DNA of 22,495 bases from JAENVU01 sp964639075 (GTDB lineage: Bacteria; Actinomycetota; Acidimicrobiia; IMCC26256; JAENVU01), in assembly GCA_964639075.1 (NCBI GenBank), contig CAZXCB010000022.1, forward strand, positions 1 to 22,495. The letters run 5' to 3'. Positions 1 through 7,385 of the stretch are shown here, piece by piece (position 1 is the first letter of the stretch; every line of letters begins with the position of its first letter). The notes below the pieces were generated by a model. It was not told the origin of the DNA, did not search any database, and saw only the letters and a program-made list of their open reading frames with translations. The position numbers and the translations under genes were made by a program.

Positions 1-643
1 TGCGCGCAGCCGCGCGGCGACGGCTCGCGGCGAGGGCGCCGTCGCCGACGGACTCGTCGACCATCTGGCGCACGCGGTCCCAGCTCGACGCAGTGCCTTC
101 CCCCACCACCGAGCCGCTCATGCCGTCGACGTACACGAAGTAGGGCGAGCCCTCCACCTCGTACGCCTCCCACGCCGCGGTCGACATCACGACCGGCACC
201 GTGGATGACGTGAGCTTCGCGACCGCGGTCACGCTCTCGTCCTCGGGGCTCATGGTCACCACCGCGAGCCGAGCGTCACCCGGCACCGGGAGCGCCGGAT
301 CGGCGAAGGACTCCCAGAACTCGCGGCAGGTGAGACAGCCGCTCGACAGGAACGCCAGCAGGGTCGGCGTGGGCGAGCCGACGATGCCGATCGCGATCGC
401 GTCGCCGTCGGGCGTCACACCGCTCACGTCCGACGCCTCGGGGCTGGGGCCGGTGGTCGGCGAGCTCGGCGCGACCCCGGCCCGGCTCCCGGCCCGGCTG
501 TCGCCCTCGGCGTCGTCCTCCACGTGACCGAGCCCGGCGTCGTGGAGCGTCTGGAGGATCTCGGCGTGGCTGCGCAACAGGCCGGCCACGAGCACGACCA
601 GCAGCGCCACCACCACCGCCAGGAGCACCACCAACGCCGTCAC
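1..643 (-). CDS. Membrane-anchored thioredoxin-fold protein (MauD/TlpA-like), partial at left edge
   Basis: This reading frame is open from a GTG at 643 to the window edge, giving about 214 visible residues with no stop, so the C-terminus is missing. Residues 3-23 form one strongly hydrophobic N-terminal segment. A Pro/Ser/Gly/Asp-rich linker follows, then a thioredoxin-like domain with a CLTC motif (C103, C106) in the context LAFLSSGCLTCREFW. That context is typical of MauD/TlpA-type thiol-disulfide proteins held on the outer face of the membrane. The GTG at 643 was chosen because TACCCT lies 7 bases upstream, a leaderless-type arrangement. A GTG at 685 is also in frame but lies inside a perfect palindrome. 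The likely role, inferred from the fold only, is periplasm-side disulfide exchange. The substrate is unknown. Confidence 0.72.
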   Translation of the reverse strand, partial: MTALVVLLAVVVALLVVLVAGLLRSHAEILQTLHDAGLGHVEDDAEGDSRAGSRAGVAPSSPTTGPSPEASDVSGVTPDGDAIAIGIVGSPTPTLLAFLSSGCLTCREFWESFADPALPVPGDARLAVVTMSPEDESVTAVAKLTSSTVPVVMSTAAWEAYEVEGSPYFVYVDGMSGSVVGEGTASSWDRVRQMVDESVGDGALAASRRRAAAR

Positions 644-650
644 GCCCGCC

Positions 651-656
651 AGGGTA
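651..656 (-). promoter_or_regulatory. Putative -10 hexamer TACCCT for a leaderless transcript
   Basis: On the minus strand TACCCT is followed by 7 bases and then the GTG at 643. This matches the actinobacterial TAnnnT box placed so that transcription starts at the start codon. No clear -35 box was seen. Confidence 0.4.
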
Positions 657-678
657 CGCCCTCTCCGATTCCAAACTT

Positions 679-715
679 GCGCCACAAACCCGCGAACTGC
701 GCGGGTTTGTGGCGC
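679..715 (-). terminator. Perfect 16-bp inverted repeat, likely terminator hairpin after metB
   Basis: Arms gcgccacaaacccgcg (679-694) and its exact reverse complement (700-715) flank a 5-base loop. On the minus strand the hairpin follows the assembly gap at the end of metB and precedes the thioredoxin-fold gene. A TAG at 728-726 could be the lost metB stop, which would put the hairpin 10 bases after it. The trailing aagttt is a poor U-tract, so a dispersed palindromic element or a Rho-independent terminator of the U-poor actinobacterial type are both possible. Confidence 0.5.
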
Positions 716-736
716 CGATTGGGCGCTACCTCGGGG

Positions 737-746
737 NNNNNNNNNN
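737..746. other. Assembly gap (10 N)
   Basis: The ten Ns interrupt the 3' end of metB. The expected last 40-50 residues of that family are absent on both sides, so the real gap must be larger than 10 bases. Confidence 0.95.
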
Positions 747-1758
747 GCTCGACGAGCGACTCCACCGCGCCCAGCGACTCGGCGAGCGTGAACAGCTCGG
801 TGGAACGCGCGATCTCGAGCGCGGCCTCCTCACCGCCCGCGGCCAGGAAGCTCACCATGCCGCCGAACGAGCGCATCTGCCGGGCCGCGATCTCGTGACC
901 CGGGTGCGACGCGAGCCCGGGGTACAGCACCCGCCCGACCGCCGGGTGCTCGTCGAGCATGACCGCGATCGCCGCCGCGCTCGTGCAGTGCCGATCCATG
1001 CGCACCGCGAGCGTCTTGATGCCGCGCAGCACGAGGTAGCAGTCGAACGGGCCCGGCACCGCGCCCATCGCGTTCTGCAGGAACGCGATCCGCTCGCCCA
1101 GGCCCGCGTCACGAGTCGCGACGAACCCGCCGACCGTGTCGGAATGGCCACCGAGGTACTTGGTGGTCGAGTGCACGACGAGGTCCGCGCCGAGCGCGAG
1201 CGGTTGTTGCAGGTACGGCGTCGCGAACGTGTTGTCGACCACGACGCGGACGTCGTGCGCGTGCGCGACCTCCACGATCGCGACGACGTCGACGATGCCG
1301 AGCGCGGGGTTGGTCGGCGTCTCGATCCACACGACGCGCGTCTCGGGCCGGATGGCGTCGGCCAGCGCTTCCGGGCGCGCCAGGTCCGCCGCAGTCCATT
1401 CGACCCCGGCCTCCGAGTACACGCGCGAGACCAGCCGGAACGTGCCCCCGTACGCGTCGAGGGGGAGGACCACGTGGTCACCGGGCCGGACGAGGGCCCG
1501 CAGCACGGCGTCCTCCGCGGCCATCCCGCTCGCGAAGGCGAGGCCGCGCGACGCCCCCTCGAGCGAGGCGACGCACTCCTCGAGCGCGGCGCGGGTCGGG
1601 TTGCCGGTGCGGCCGTACTCGAAGCCCGCGTGCTTGCCGACCGCGTCCTGGGCGAACGTCGTCGCGAGGCTGATCGGCGTCACGACCGCGCCGGTCGCCG
1701 GATCCGCGGGCTGGCCCGCGTGGATCGCCCGGGTCTCGAATCCTCCTCCCCCGCTCAC
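747..1758 (-). CDS. metB: Cystathionine gamma-synthase/gamma-lyase (PLP, Cys/Met metabolism), 3' end lost in gap
   Basis: This is a PLP-dependent enzyme of the Cys/Met metabolism family. Visible hallmarks are FEYGRTGNPT near residue 46, SGMAA near 78, VVVDNTFATPYLQQP (172-186) and HSTTKYLGGHSD with the Schiff-base lysine at K200. It starts with GTG at 1758, whose bases overlap the TGA of the upstream cystathionine beta-synthase (GTGA), so the two are translationally coupled. About 337 residues precede the N gap, against 380-390 for the family. The apparent continuation beyond the gap (to 640) reads through the palindrome and does not resemble the family, so it was left out. Family knowledge alone cannot separate gamma-synthase (methionine direction) from gamma-lyase (cysteine direction). 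The partner enzyme favours reverse transsulfuration. Confidence 0.9.
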
Positions 1759-3164
1759 GTCAATCCCTTGCCGGCGAGGAAGCCGAGCACGTCGCTGCGG
1801 CTGAGGAGGCCGACCGGGTGCCCGCCGTCGAGCACGAGCAGCGAGGCGGACCGCTCCAGCGCGGCGACCAGCTTCCCGACCGGCTCGCCGACGCCCACGA
1901 GCGGCATGGCCGGGCTCATCACCTCGCCGACAGGGCGGTCGAGCACACCCGGATCACGGAAGGCGAGATCCATGAGCGCGAGCTCGTCGAGCATGCCGCT
2001 CACCTCCTTGGCCGCGAGCGGCGGCTCCTTGCTCACCGAGACCACCACTTGCGACACGCCGAGGTCGCGCATCAGCGACCAGGCCTGCCGGGCGGGCTCG
2101 TCCGGGGTGACGAGCACGAGGTCGGGGATCGACCGGTCCTTCGTCGCGAGGACGTCGCCCGCGCAGTCGCCCTCGCAGCGGATGAACCCGAAGTCCATCA
2201 TCCAGTCGTCGTTGTAGATCTTCGACAGGTATCCCCGACCCGAGTCGGGGAGCAGGACCACGACGAGCGCGTCGGAGCCGAGCTCGGCACCGACGACGAG
2301 CGCGGCGTGCACCGCGGTCCCGCACGAGCCGCCGATGAGCAGCCCTTCCTCGCGGGTCACGCGCCGCGCGGCCGCGAACGACTCGGCGTCGGTCACCATC
2401 ACGGTGCGGTCGACGACGCTCGGGTCGAACGTGGTCGGCCAGAAGTCCTCACCCACGCCTTCGACGAGGTACGGCCGGCCGGTACCGCCCGAGTACACGG
2501 ATCCCTCAGGATCGGCCGCGACGATCTGCACGGCGGGGTTCATCCGCTTCAGGAAACGCGCGACACCGGTGATCGTGCCCCCGGTGCCGACCCCCGCGAC
2601 GAAGTGCGTCACGCGGCCCGCGGTCTGGCGCCAGATCTCGGGACCGGTCGACCGCTCGTGCTCCGCCGGGTTGTGCTGGTTCGAGTACTGGTCGGGGCGG
2701 AACGCGTTCGGCGTCTCGCGGGTGAGCCGGTCGGCGACCGAGTAGTAGCTGTCCGGATGCTCGGGTGGCACCGCGGTCGGGCACACCACCACCTCGGCGC
2801 CGTACGCGCGCAGCAGCGCGACCTTCTCCGGGCTCATCTTGTCGGACATCACGAAAATGCAGTGGTACCCGCGCTGCGCGGCGACGAGCGCGAGCCCGAC
2901 CCCGGTGTTGCCCGACGTCGGCTCGACGATCGTGCCGCCCGGAACCAGCAGCCCGTCCCGCTCGGCCGCGTCGATCATCGCGACCGCGGGCCGGTCCTTC
3001 ACGCTGCCGCCCGGATTGAACGTCTCGACCTTGGCGACGAGATCGCACTCGAGGTCGCGCCCGACGCGGCCGAGCCGCACCATGGGGGTGTTCCCGATGA
3101 GATCCAGCAGCGAATCCGCGATCTGCGGCCCGGTGGGGGCGTCGGGGTCGGCGGGCCAGGTCAC
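1755..3164 (-). CDS. cbs: Cystathionine beta-synthase with C-terminal CBS domain pair
   Basis: The 469-residue protein condenses homocysteine and serine to cystathionine with PLP. The N-terminal fold-type II domain shows NPGGSVKDRPA with the PLP lysine at K56, EPTSGNTGVG (81-90), the phosphate-binding GVGTGGTITG (191-200) and GGSCGTA (278-284). Two C-terminal CBS domains span roughly 345-395 and 405-468; in some family members this module regulates activity or stability. The frame is open far upstream, but GTG at 3164 begins the recognisable protein and follows TACCGT by 7 bases. It is the first gene of a two-gene operon and ends in a GTGA overlap with metB. Together they form the transsulfuration route between homocysteine and cysteine. 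Length and motifs look complete. Confidence 0.95.
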   Translation of the reverse strand: MTWPADPDAPTGPQIADSLLDLIGNTPMVRLGRVGRDLECDLVAKVETFNPGGSVKDRPAVAMIDAAERDGLLVPGGTIVEPTSGNTGVGLALVAAQRGYHCIFVMSDKMSPEKVALLRAYGAEVVVCPTAVPPEHPDSYYSVADRLTRETPNAFRPDQYSNQHNPAEHERSTGPEIWRQTAGRVTHFVAGVGTGGTITGVARFLKRMNPAVQIVAADPEGSVYSGGTGRPYLVEGVGEDFWPTTFDPSVVDRTVMVTDAESFAAARRVTREEGLLIGGSCGTAVHAALVVGAELGSDALVVVLLPDSGRGYLSKIYNDDWMMDFGFIRCEGDCAGDVLATKDRSIPDLVLVTPDEPARQAWSLMRDLGVSQVVVSVSKEPPLAAKEVSGMLDELALMDLAFRDPGVLDRPVGEVMSPAMPLVGVGEPVGKLVAALERSASLLVLDGGHPVGLLSRSDVLGFLAGKGLT

Positions 3165-3171
3165 GGGACCG

Positions 3172-3177
3172 ACGGTA
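3172..3177 (-). promoter_or_regulatory. Putative -10 hexamer TACCGT for the cbs-metB operon
   Basis: On the minus strand TACCGT is followed by 7 bases and then the GTG start at 3164, consistent with a leaderless transcript. It lies in the 54-base space between divergent cbs and the lipoprotein gene. Confidence 0.45.
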
Positions 3178-3218
3178 CCGTCCGGGAACCGCCCGCGGTC
3201 GCCGAGCGTCGAAGGACC

Positions 3219-4082
3219 ATGCGCAGGATCACGATCAATCTCCTCGTCGTCGTACTCGCGCTCGCGGTCGCCGCGTGCGGCAGCGGCGACGACACCACGA
3301 ACCGGATCCGGACCGGGTCGATTCCCACCGGATCCGACGCGCTGGTGCTGCGGATCGACACGCGGGGCGGCTTCACCCCGGCCGAGTACCAGCTGGCGAT
3401 CGTCCCGGAGCTGAGCCTCTTCGGCGACGGTCGGGTCGTCGTCACCGGCCCGGTCACCGAGCAGTACCCGCCACACGCGCTGCCCAACCTGCTCACGGGC
3501 GTGCTGACCCGATCCGAGGTGCAACGACTCGTGCGCCGGGCGGCCGACACCGGCCTGCTCGACCGCCCGCTCGACTTCGGGCAGCCCGGCGTCACCGACA
3601 TGCCCACGACCACGGTGACGGTGGACGACGGGTCGCGCCACACGCAGTCCGCGTATGCGCTCCAGGGTGGCCCGACCGACGGCCTCCCCGGGCTGGCCGC
3701 AGCCCAGCGCGACGCACGCGACCGGCTCAATGCGTTCGTGGAGGACGCGACCGCCGCCGCGACGCGCGTGGCGACCGAGCCCTATCGAGCGTCCGAGGTC
3801 GCGGTGTACGCGCGCCGCGCCGAGCCCGTGGGCATCGACGACGTCGGCATCGAACCCGGTCGTGCGGACTGGCCGCTCGGCGACCTCGCGACCACGGGAG
3901 CGGCGGTCGGTGGTCCCGGCGCGGACCCCGCCTATCGCTGTGCCGTCCTCGGAGGTCGCGAAGCCGAACGCGCGCTCGCGGCCGCTGCCGGCGCGTCGAG
4001 CATCACGCGCTGGCAGTCCGGCGGCCGCGACTACCGCATCGTGTTCCGACCGCTGCTTCCCGACGAGCACGCCTGCCCGTAG
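3219..4082 (+). CDS. Putative lipoprotein, function unknown
   Basis: The 287-residue protein begins with a classic lipoprotein signal: MRR, a hydrophobic stretch (residues 7-18) and a lipobox ending AVAAC with the lipidated cysteine at C20. A short Gly/Ser/Asp/Thr linker follows. The mature part contains VLRIDTRGGFTP and LPNLLTGVLTRSEVQRLVRRA, features I cannot assign to a named domain. The ATG at 3219 is preceded by gaagga 3 bases upstream and is the only start that keeps the signal peptide intact. It is divergent from cbs and ends 9 bases before a glyoxalase-like gene. It is probably an outward-facing membrane lipoprotein; no catalytic motif is evident. Confidence 0.85.
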   Translation: MRRITINLLVVVLALAVAACGSGDDTTNRIRTGSIPTGSDALVLRIDTRGGFTPAEYQLAIVPELSLFGDGRVVVTGPVTEQYPPHALPNLLTGVLTRSEVQRLVRRAADTGLLDRPLDFGQPGVTDMPTTTVTVDDGSRHTQSAYALQGGPTDGLPGLAAAQRDARDRLNAFVEDATAAATRVATEPYRASEVAVYARRAEPVGIDDVGIEPGRADWPLGDLATTGAAVGGPGADPAYRCAVLGGREAERALAAAAGASSITRWQSGGRDYRIVFRPLLPDEHACP

Positions 4083-4085
4083 AGT
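4080..4085 (+). promoter_or_regulatory. Putative -10 hexamer TAGAGT before the glyoxalase-like gene
   Basis: TAGAGT shares its first three bases with the stop codon of the lipoprotein gene and is followed by 6 bases and then ATG at 4092. This suggests that the next two genes have their own leaderless promoter. No convincing -35 was found. Confidence 0.4.
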
Positions 4086-4091
4086 CCGGCA

Positions 4092-4463
4092 ATGGCCGTC
4101 GGACAGCTCCGCACCGTCGTCGTCGACTGTCTGGATCCGGAGCCCCTCGCCGAGTTCTGGAGCACGCTGCTCGGTGCGGAGGTCGCGTACCGCGGCGACG
4201 AGTGGATCTCCCTTCGTGCGGCCGGGACCGGACACCCGCGCATCGCGTTCCAACGGGTGCCGGAGGCGAAGCTCGGCAAGAACCGGCTCCACCTCGACGT
4301 GTGGGTCGAGGACATCGAGGCGGCGACGCAGGTCGCAGTCGGGCTCGGCGCGACGCCGCTCGGCCGGCTCGTCGCCGAGTCCCCGGAGCCGTTCCAGGTG
4401 CTCGCCGACCCCGCGGGCAACGAGTTCTGCCTCGTCCACCTGCCGGGCTCGACGGGGCCCTGA
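4092..4463 (+). CDS. VOC superfamily protein (glyoxalase-like domain)
   Basis: This 123-residue single-domain protein fits the vicinal-oxygen-chelate fold, Glyoxalase_6-like subgroup. It opens with LRTVVVDCLDPEPLAEFWSTLLG, the usual first beta-alpha unit with a D-x-x-x-L-A-x-F-W core. It continues with NRLHLDVWVEDIEAA and ends with a typical LADPAGNEFCLVH strand pair. Such small actinobacterial proteins are often annotated as glyoxalase or bleomycin-resistance homologues, but the substrate cannot be read from sequence. The ATG at 4092 is the first start in frame and keeps the fold intact. Its TGA at 4461-4463 overlaps the ATG of the next gene by one base, so the two are likely co-translated. 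Confidence 0.85.
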   Translation: MAVGQLRTVVVDCLDPEPLAEFWSTLLGAEVAYRGDEWISLRAAGTGHPRIAFQRVPEAKLGKNRLHLDVWVEDIEAATQVAVGLGATPLGRLVAESPEPFQVLADPAGNEFCLVHLPGSTGP

Positions 4464-4972
4464 TGCAGGAGCACAGGTTCTCGGTCGACCTCGCGGCGTC
4501 GCCGGAGGAGGTCTGGGAGGTCTTCTGGTACCGCGCGCCGGACCGACCGCAACCGAAGGACTCGATCACCCGCATCGACATCCTCCATCCCGGCGACGCG
4601 GTCGGCGAGGGCCTCGTGCGGCACTGCACGTTCCCGGTGCCGCGGATCCTGGGCTCGGGTGGCGTCGGCAACTCGTGGGAGTGGCTCACCCGGGTGCGGC
4701 CGTACGAGTCGTGGCGCTACGACGCGGTCGGCAAGCCGCTGTGGTCACGCGCCGAGGGCTTCACGCGGCTCGAGGATCTCGGCGACGGCCGCACCCGCGT
4801 GCACTTCACCGAGCGCTACGAGTGCTTCAACCCATGGATGCGCCGCCTCGGGCTCGAACGCTGGGTCCACCGGGAGATCTCGCGCGACAACGACGCGATC
4901 CTCGCCGCGCTCGAAGGTGGCCTGGCCTGGCACCGCCGCCGTCGCGCGCGCGAGAACGACACCGGGCGCTGA
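4463..4972 (+). CDS. SRPBCC (START/polyketide-cyclase-like) family protein
   Basis: The 169-residue protein has the signature start of the SRPBCC helix-grip fold: HRFSVDLAASPEEVWEVFW (residues 4-22). Alternating strands follow, including HCTFPVPRILG, SWEWLTRVRPYESWRYDAVGKPLWSRAEGFTRLEDLGDG and TRVHFTERYE, and a long C-terminal helix ending in basic residues. These proteins bind hydrophobic ligands in a deep cavity or act in cyclisation and lipid handling. The actual ligand is unknown. Translation is probably coupled to the preceding glyoxalase-like gene through a TGATG junction. It converges on xylB with only 5 bases between the stops, and no terminator is visible there. Confidence 0.82.
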   Translation: MQEHRFSVDLAASPEEVWEVFWYRAPDRPQPKDSITRIDILHPGDAVGEGLVRHCTFPVPRILGSGGVGNSWEWLTRVRPYESWRYDAVGKPLWSRAEGFTRLEDLGDGRTRVHFTERYECFNPWMRRLGLERWVHREISRDNDAILAALEGGLAWHRRRRARENDTGR

Positions 4973-4977
4973 ACCGT

Positions 4978-6363
4978 TCAGAGCTCGGTGTCGCGAAGTC
5001 GGGCGTAGGCAGCGCGGGTCTCGAGGGCGACGTCCTCCGCGACGTCCGGGTGCACCTCCGAGCCGTGGCCGAGCCCCCAGGCCGCCTGGACGTCGGCGAT
5101 GGCGGCGCCCGTGAACCGCGCCGCGGCCTGAACGCACGCTCCGAGCGCGACGAGCTCGGTCGCCTCCACGAGCGTGACCGCGCGCTGCGCGAGATCGGCG
5201 ACGATGCGCGGGTACGCAGCGCTGCGCGCGCCACCACCGACGAGGAACAGCCGGCCGTCCACCGCGACGTCGACGGTTCGAAGCGAGTCGAGCCCGTCGA
5301 GCAGCCCACACACCACGCCCTCGTACGCGGCGCGCGCGAGGTGCTCGCGCGTCGTGCCGGTGCGCAGTCCCGTGAGCATCCCGTGCGCGTCCGGACGGTT
5401 CGGAGTGCGCTCGCCGTCGAGGTACGGCAGCAGCGAAACGCCTCCGGCGCCCGTCGGCCCCGCGAGCGCGAGCGCGTCCAGCTCCGCGTGGTCGGCGCCG
5501 AGCCAGGCGCCGACCGCGTCGGTCACCCTCGTCGCGTTCAACGTGCAGACGAGCGGCAGGTACCGACCGGTCGCGTCGGCGAAGCCGGCGACGGCGCCCG
5601 ACGCGTCGGTGGTGGGAGCGTCGCTCACGGCGAACACCGTCCCGGACGTGCCGAGCGAGATGGCGACGTCACCGGGACGCAGGCCGAGCCCGAGCGCCGC
5701 CGCCATGTTGTCGCCCGTGCCGTGCGCGGCCTCGGGGCCCTGCACCGGCGGGAGCGCGCTCGCCCAGTCGAGCTCGCGGTCGACGATCTCCAGGACGTCG
5801 AGCCGGTACTCACCCGTCGCCGGTGACCAGTACCCGGTGCCGGACGCGTCGCCGCGGTCCGTCCCGTACTCGCCCGAGAGGCGCCACGAGAGCCAGTCGT
5901 GCGGGAGCATCACGCGCTCGATCCGCGCGAACACCTCGGGATCCGACCGGTGCAACCACGAGAGCTTGGTCACCGTGAACGCAGCGACGGGCACCGAACC
6001 GACGGCTGCGGCCCAGTCGGCCGCGCCGCCGGGGAGCTGCTTGAGCAACCAGCCCGCGTCCGGTGCGGACTCGGTGTCGTTCCAGAGCTTCGCCGCGCGG
6101 AGTGGCGTCCCCGCGGCGTCGGTGACGACGAGCCCGTGCTGCTGCGCGCCCACCGAGATCGCGGCCGACTCGGCGAAGTGCCCCGCCTCGCCGCGCGCCG
6201 CCTCGAGCGCGTCCCACCATGCCTGCGCATCCTGCTCGGACCGCGGTGGCGCCGTCGGCGGGTGCGGCGCGCGCCCGGTTCCGACGAGCACGCCCGTGTC
6301 CGCGTCCCGCACCTCCACCTTCGTCGACTGCGTGGAGGAGTCCACCCCCGTCACGAGCGGCAT
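4978..6363 (-). CDS. xylB: Xylulokinase, apparently shortened before the catalytic Asp
   Basis: The 461-residue FGGY-family kinase phosphorylates D-xylulose to xylulose 5-phosphate. It opens with TGVDSSTQSTKV (D8) and contains SVGAQQHGLV (70-79), LWNDTES near 93, PHDWLSWRLSG (154-164), GTGDNMAAALG with the likely catalytic base D218, SLGTSGTVFA and LVGGGARSAAYP. The ATG at 6363 shares one base with the methyltransferase stop (TGATG), so translation is probably coupled. Relative to the family pattern as I recall it, about 25 residues are missing between LPPV and GTGDN: the usual GP-x-EVAG to GTPVVAG stretch is reduced to QGPEAAH. Everything else looks intact, so this is either a real variant or a local assembly deletion. 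With xylA upstream on the same strand it completes xylose entry into the pentose-phosphate pathway. Confidence 0.93.
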   Translation of the reverse strand: MPLVTGVDSSTQSTKVEVRDADTGVLVGTGRAPHPPTAPPRSEQDAQAWWDALEAARGEAGHFAESAAISVGAQQHGLVVTDAAGTPLRAAKLWNDTESAPDAGWLLKQLPGGAADWAAAVGSVPVAAFTVTKLSWLHRSDPEVFARIERVMLPHDWLSWRLSGEYGTDRGDASGTGYWSPATGEYRLDVLEIVDRELDWASALPPVQGPEAAHGTGDNMAAALGLGLRPGDVAISLGTSGTVFAVSDAPTTDASGAVAGFADATGRYLPLVCTLNATRVTDAVGAWLGADHAELDALALAGPTGAGGVSLLPYLDGERTPNRPDAHGMLTGLRTGTTREHLARAAYEGVVCGLLDGLDSLRTVDVAVDGRLFLVGGGARSAAYPRIVADLAQRAVTLVEATELVALGACVQAAARFTGAAIADVQAAWGLGHGSEVHPDVAEDVALETRAAYARLRDTEL

Positions 6364-7100
6364 CAGATCGGCCGGCGCAGGGCGAAGTAGAGGAAGTTCG
6401 GGATCAGACGGTGCCGCGCGAGCCCGGGACGCACGGCGACGTGCTCCTCGGCGAGCTGCGGTTCGCGCAGCGCCGTGATCGTCAAGCCCGGCCGCTCGAA
6501 CGCGCGCGAGTACTCCTCGAGCGGTCGGTGCGCCGAATGGAACGTGAACGGCACGTCGCCCTTCTCGACCGCGTACGTGTTGCGCATCACCTCGAGGTAG
6601 TGGCCGACGTAGAGCAGCGGTTCGTCGGGATCGAGGAAGCCGCTCGACACCATCGGGTGCACGATCGCCGCACACGCGACGCCGCCCGGCGCGAGCACGC
6701 GCGCGAGCTCGCAGACCACCGGGTCGAGATCGTCGACGTCCTGCAGGACCATGAAGCACACGACGAGATCCGCGACCGCGTCGGCGACGGGCACCGCGGC
6801 GCCGTTGCCCTGGGCGACAGGGACCTCCGGTCGGGCCTCGTGGGCCGCTCGCGCGAGCGTCGCCGACGGCTCGATGCCGATCACGTGATGACCGAGGTCG
6901 GCGAGCACACGGCCGAGACGGCCCTCGCCGGCACCGAGGTCGAGCGTCAACCGCCCCGGCGGTGGCAGCAGCTCCAGGAAGTTCGGGAGGTTGTAGAGCT
7001 CGTAGTAGTCGTCGTGGCCCGGTGTGCGCGCCCAGCGGATCCACGCCTCGGCCTGTTCGCCCCACGCCTCGGTGAGCGACGACCCTCCATGGTCGAACAC
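6363..7100 (-). CDS. Class I SAM-dependent methyltransferase
   Basis: This is a protein of about 245 residues with a Rossmann-type methyltransferase core. Motif I is LDLGAGEGRLG (53-63), followed by HHVIGIEPS with acidic E77 at the end of strand 2, then FMVLQDVDDLDPVVCELARVLAPGGV, the usual motif II/III arrangement. The C-terminal part (FTFHSAHRPLEEYSRAFERPGLTITALREP) is like that of small-molecule or quinone-type methyltransferases. The substrate is unknown. GTG at 7100 was chosen because gggag lies just upstream and because sequence beyond it enters the 87-bp tandem repeat. The same frame stays open into the repeat, so an N-terminal extension cannot be excluded. It sits between xylA and xylB and overlaps the xylB start by one base. 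Confidence 0.85.
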   Translation of the reverse strand: MFDHGGSSLTEAWGEQAEAWIRWARTPGHDDYYELYNLPNFLELLPPPGRLTLDLGAGEGRLGRVLADLGHHVIGIEPSATLARAAHEARPEVPVAQGNGAAVPVADAVADLVVCFMVLQDVDDLDPVVCELARVLAPGGVACAAIVHPMVSSGFLDPDEPLLYVGHYLEVMRNTYAVEKGDVPFTFHSAHRPLEEYSRAFERPGLTITALREPQLAEEHVAVRPGLARHRLIPNFLYFALRRPI

Positions 7101-7105
7101 TGCTC

Positions 7106-7375
7106 TCCCACTCTCGGCTTCGCCGGGCCGTTCNNNNNNNNNNNNNNNNNNNNNNNNNNNNNNNNNNNNNNNNNNNNNNNNNNNNNNNNNNNNNNNNNNN
7201 NNNNNNNNNNNNNNNNNNNNNNNNNNNNNNNNNGGGCCCCGCTCGCCCACCGGGACGGCGGTGCACCGGAATCACGGGCTCGCTCACGTCTTTCCCACTC
7301 TCGGCTTCGCCGGGCCGTTCGGGCCCCGCTCGCCCACCGGGACGGCGGTGCACCGGAATCACGGGCTCGCTCACG
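7106..7375. repeat. 87-bp tandem direct repeat array with an assembly gap inside
   Basis: Bases 7234-7320 form one complete unit of 87 bp. Bases 7321-7375 repeat its first 55 bases exactly, and bases 7106-7133, left of the gap, repeat its last 28 bases exactly. The phase is such that the 100-N gap probably hides a whole number of further units. Each unit holds the palindrome cggtgcaccg and a gggccc site. Read on the minus strand, 87 bp is 29 codons without a stop, beginning GTG AGC GAG and preceded by gggaaag. The array lies in the roughly 285 bases between xylA and the methyltransferase gene. No other copy was noticed in the window. Confidence 0.9.
7134..7233. other. Assembly gap (100 N) within the tandem repeat
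   Basis: A round run of 100 Ns flanked on both sides by the same repeat unit suggests a placeholder where short reads could not resolve copy number, so its true length is unknown. Confidence 0.95.
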
Positions 7376-7385
7376 CCTGCGCGTG

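Noticed and set aside
640..746. Continuation of metB through the gap to a stop at 640
   Set aside because: The residues after the gap are translated palindrome and do not match the conserved end of the family. The frame depends on an arbitrary N count.
1755..4439. Very long minus-strand open frame covering cbs and continuing far upstream
   Set aside because: The residues upstream of GTG 3164 are Arg/Gly/Asp-rich shadow sequence opposite the lipoprotein and glyoxalase-like genes, with no family resemblance.
7106..7375. CRISPR array
   Set aside because: The repeats are directly adjacent 87-bp units with no unique spacers, and no cas gene is present.
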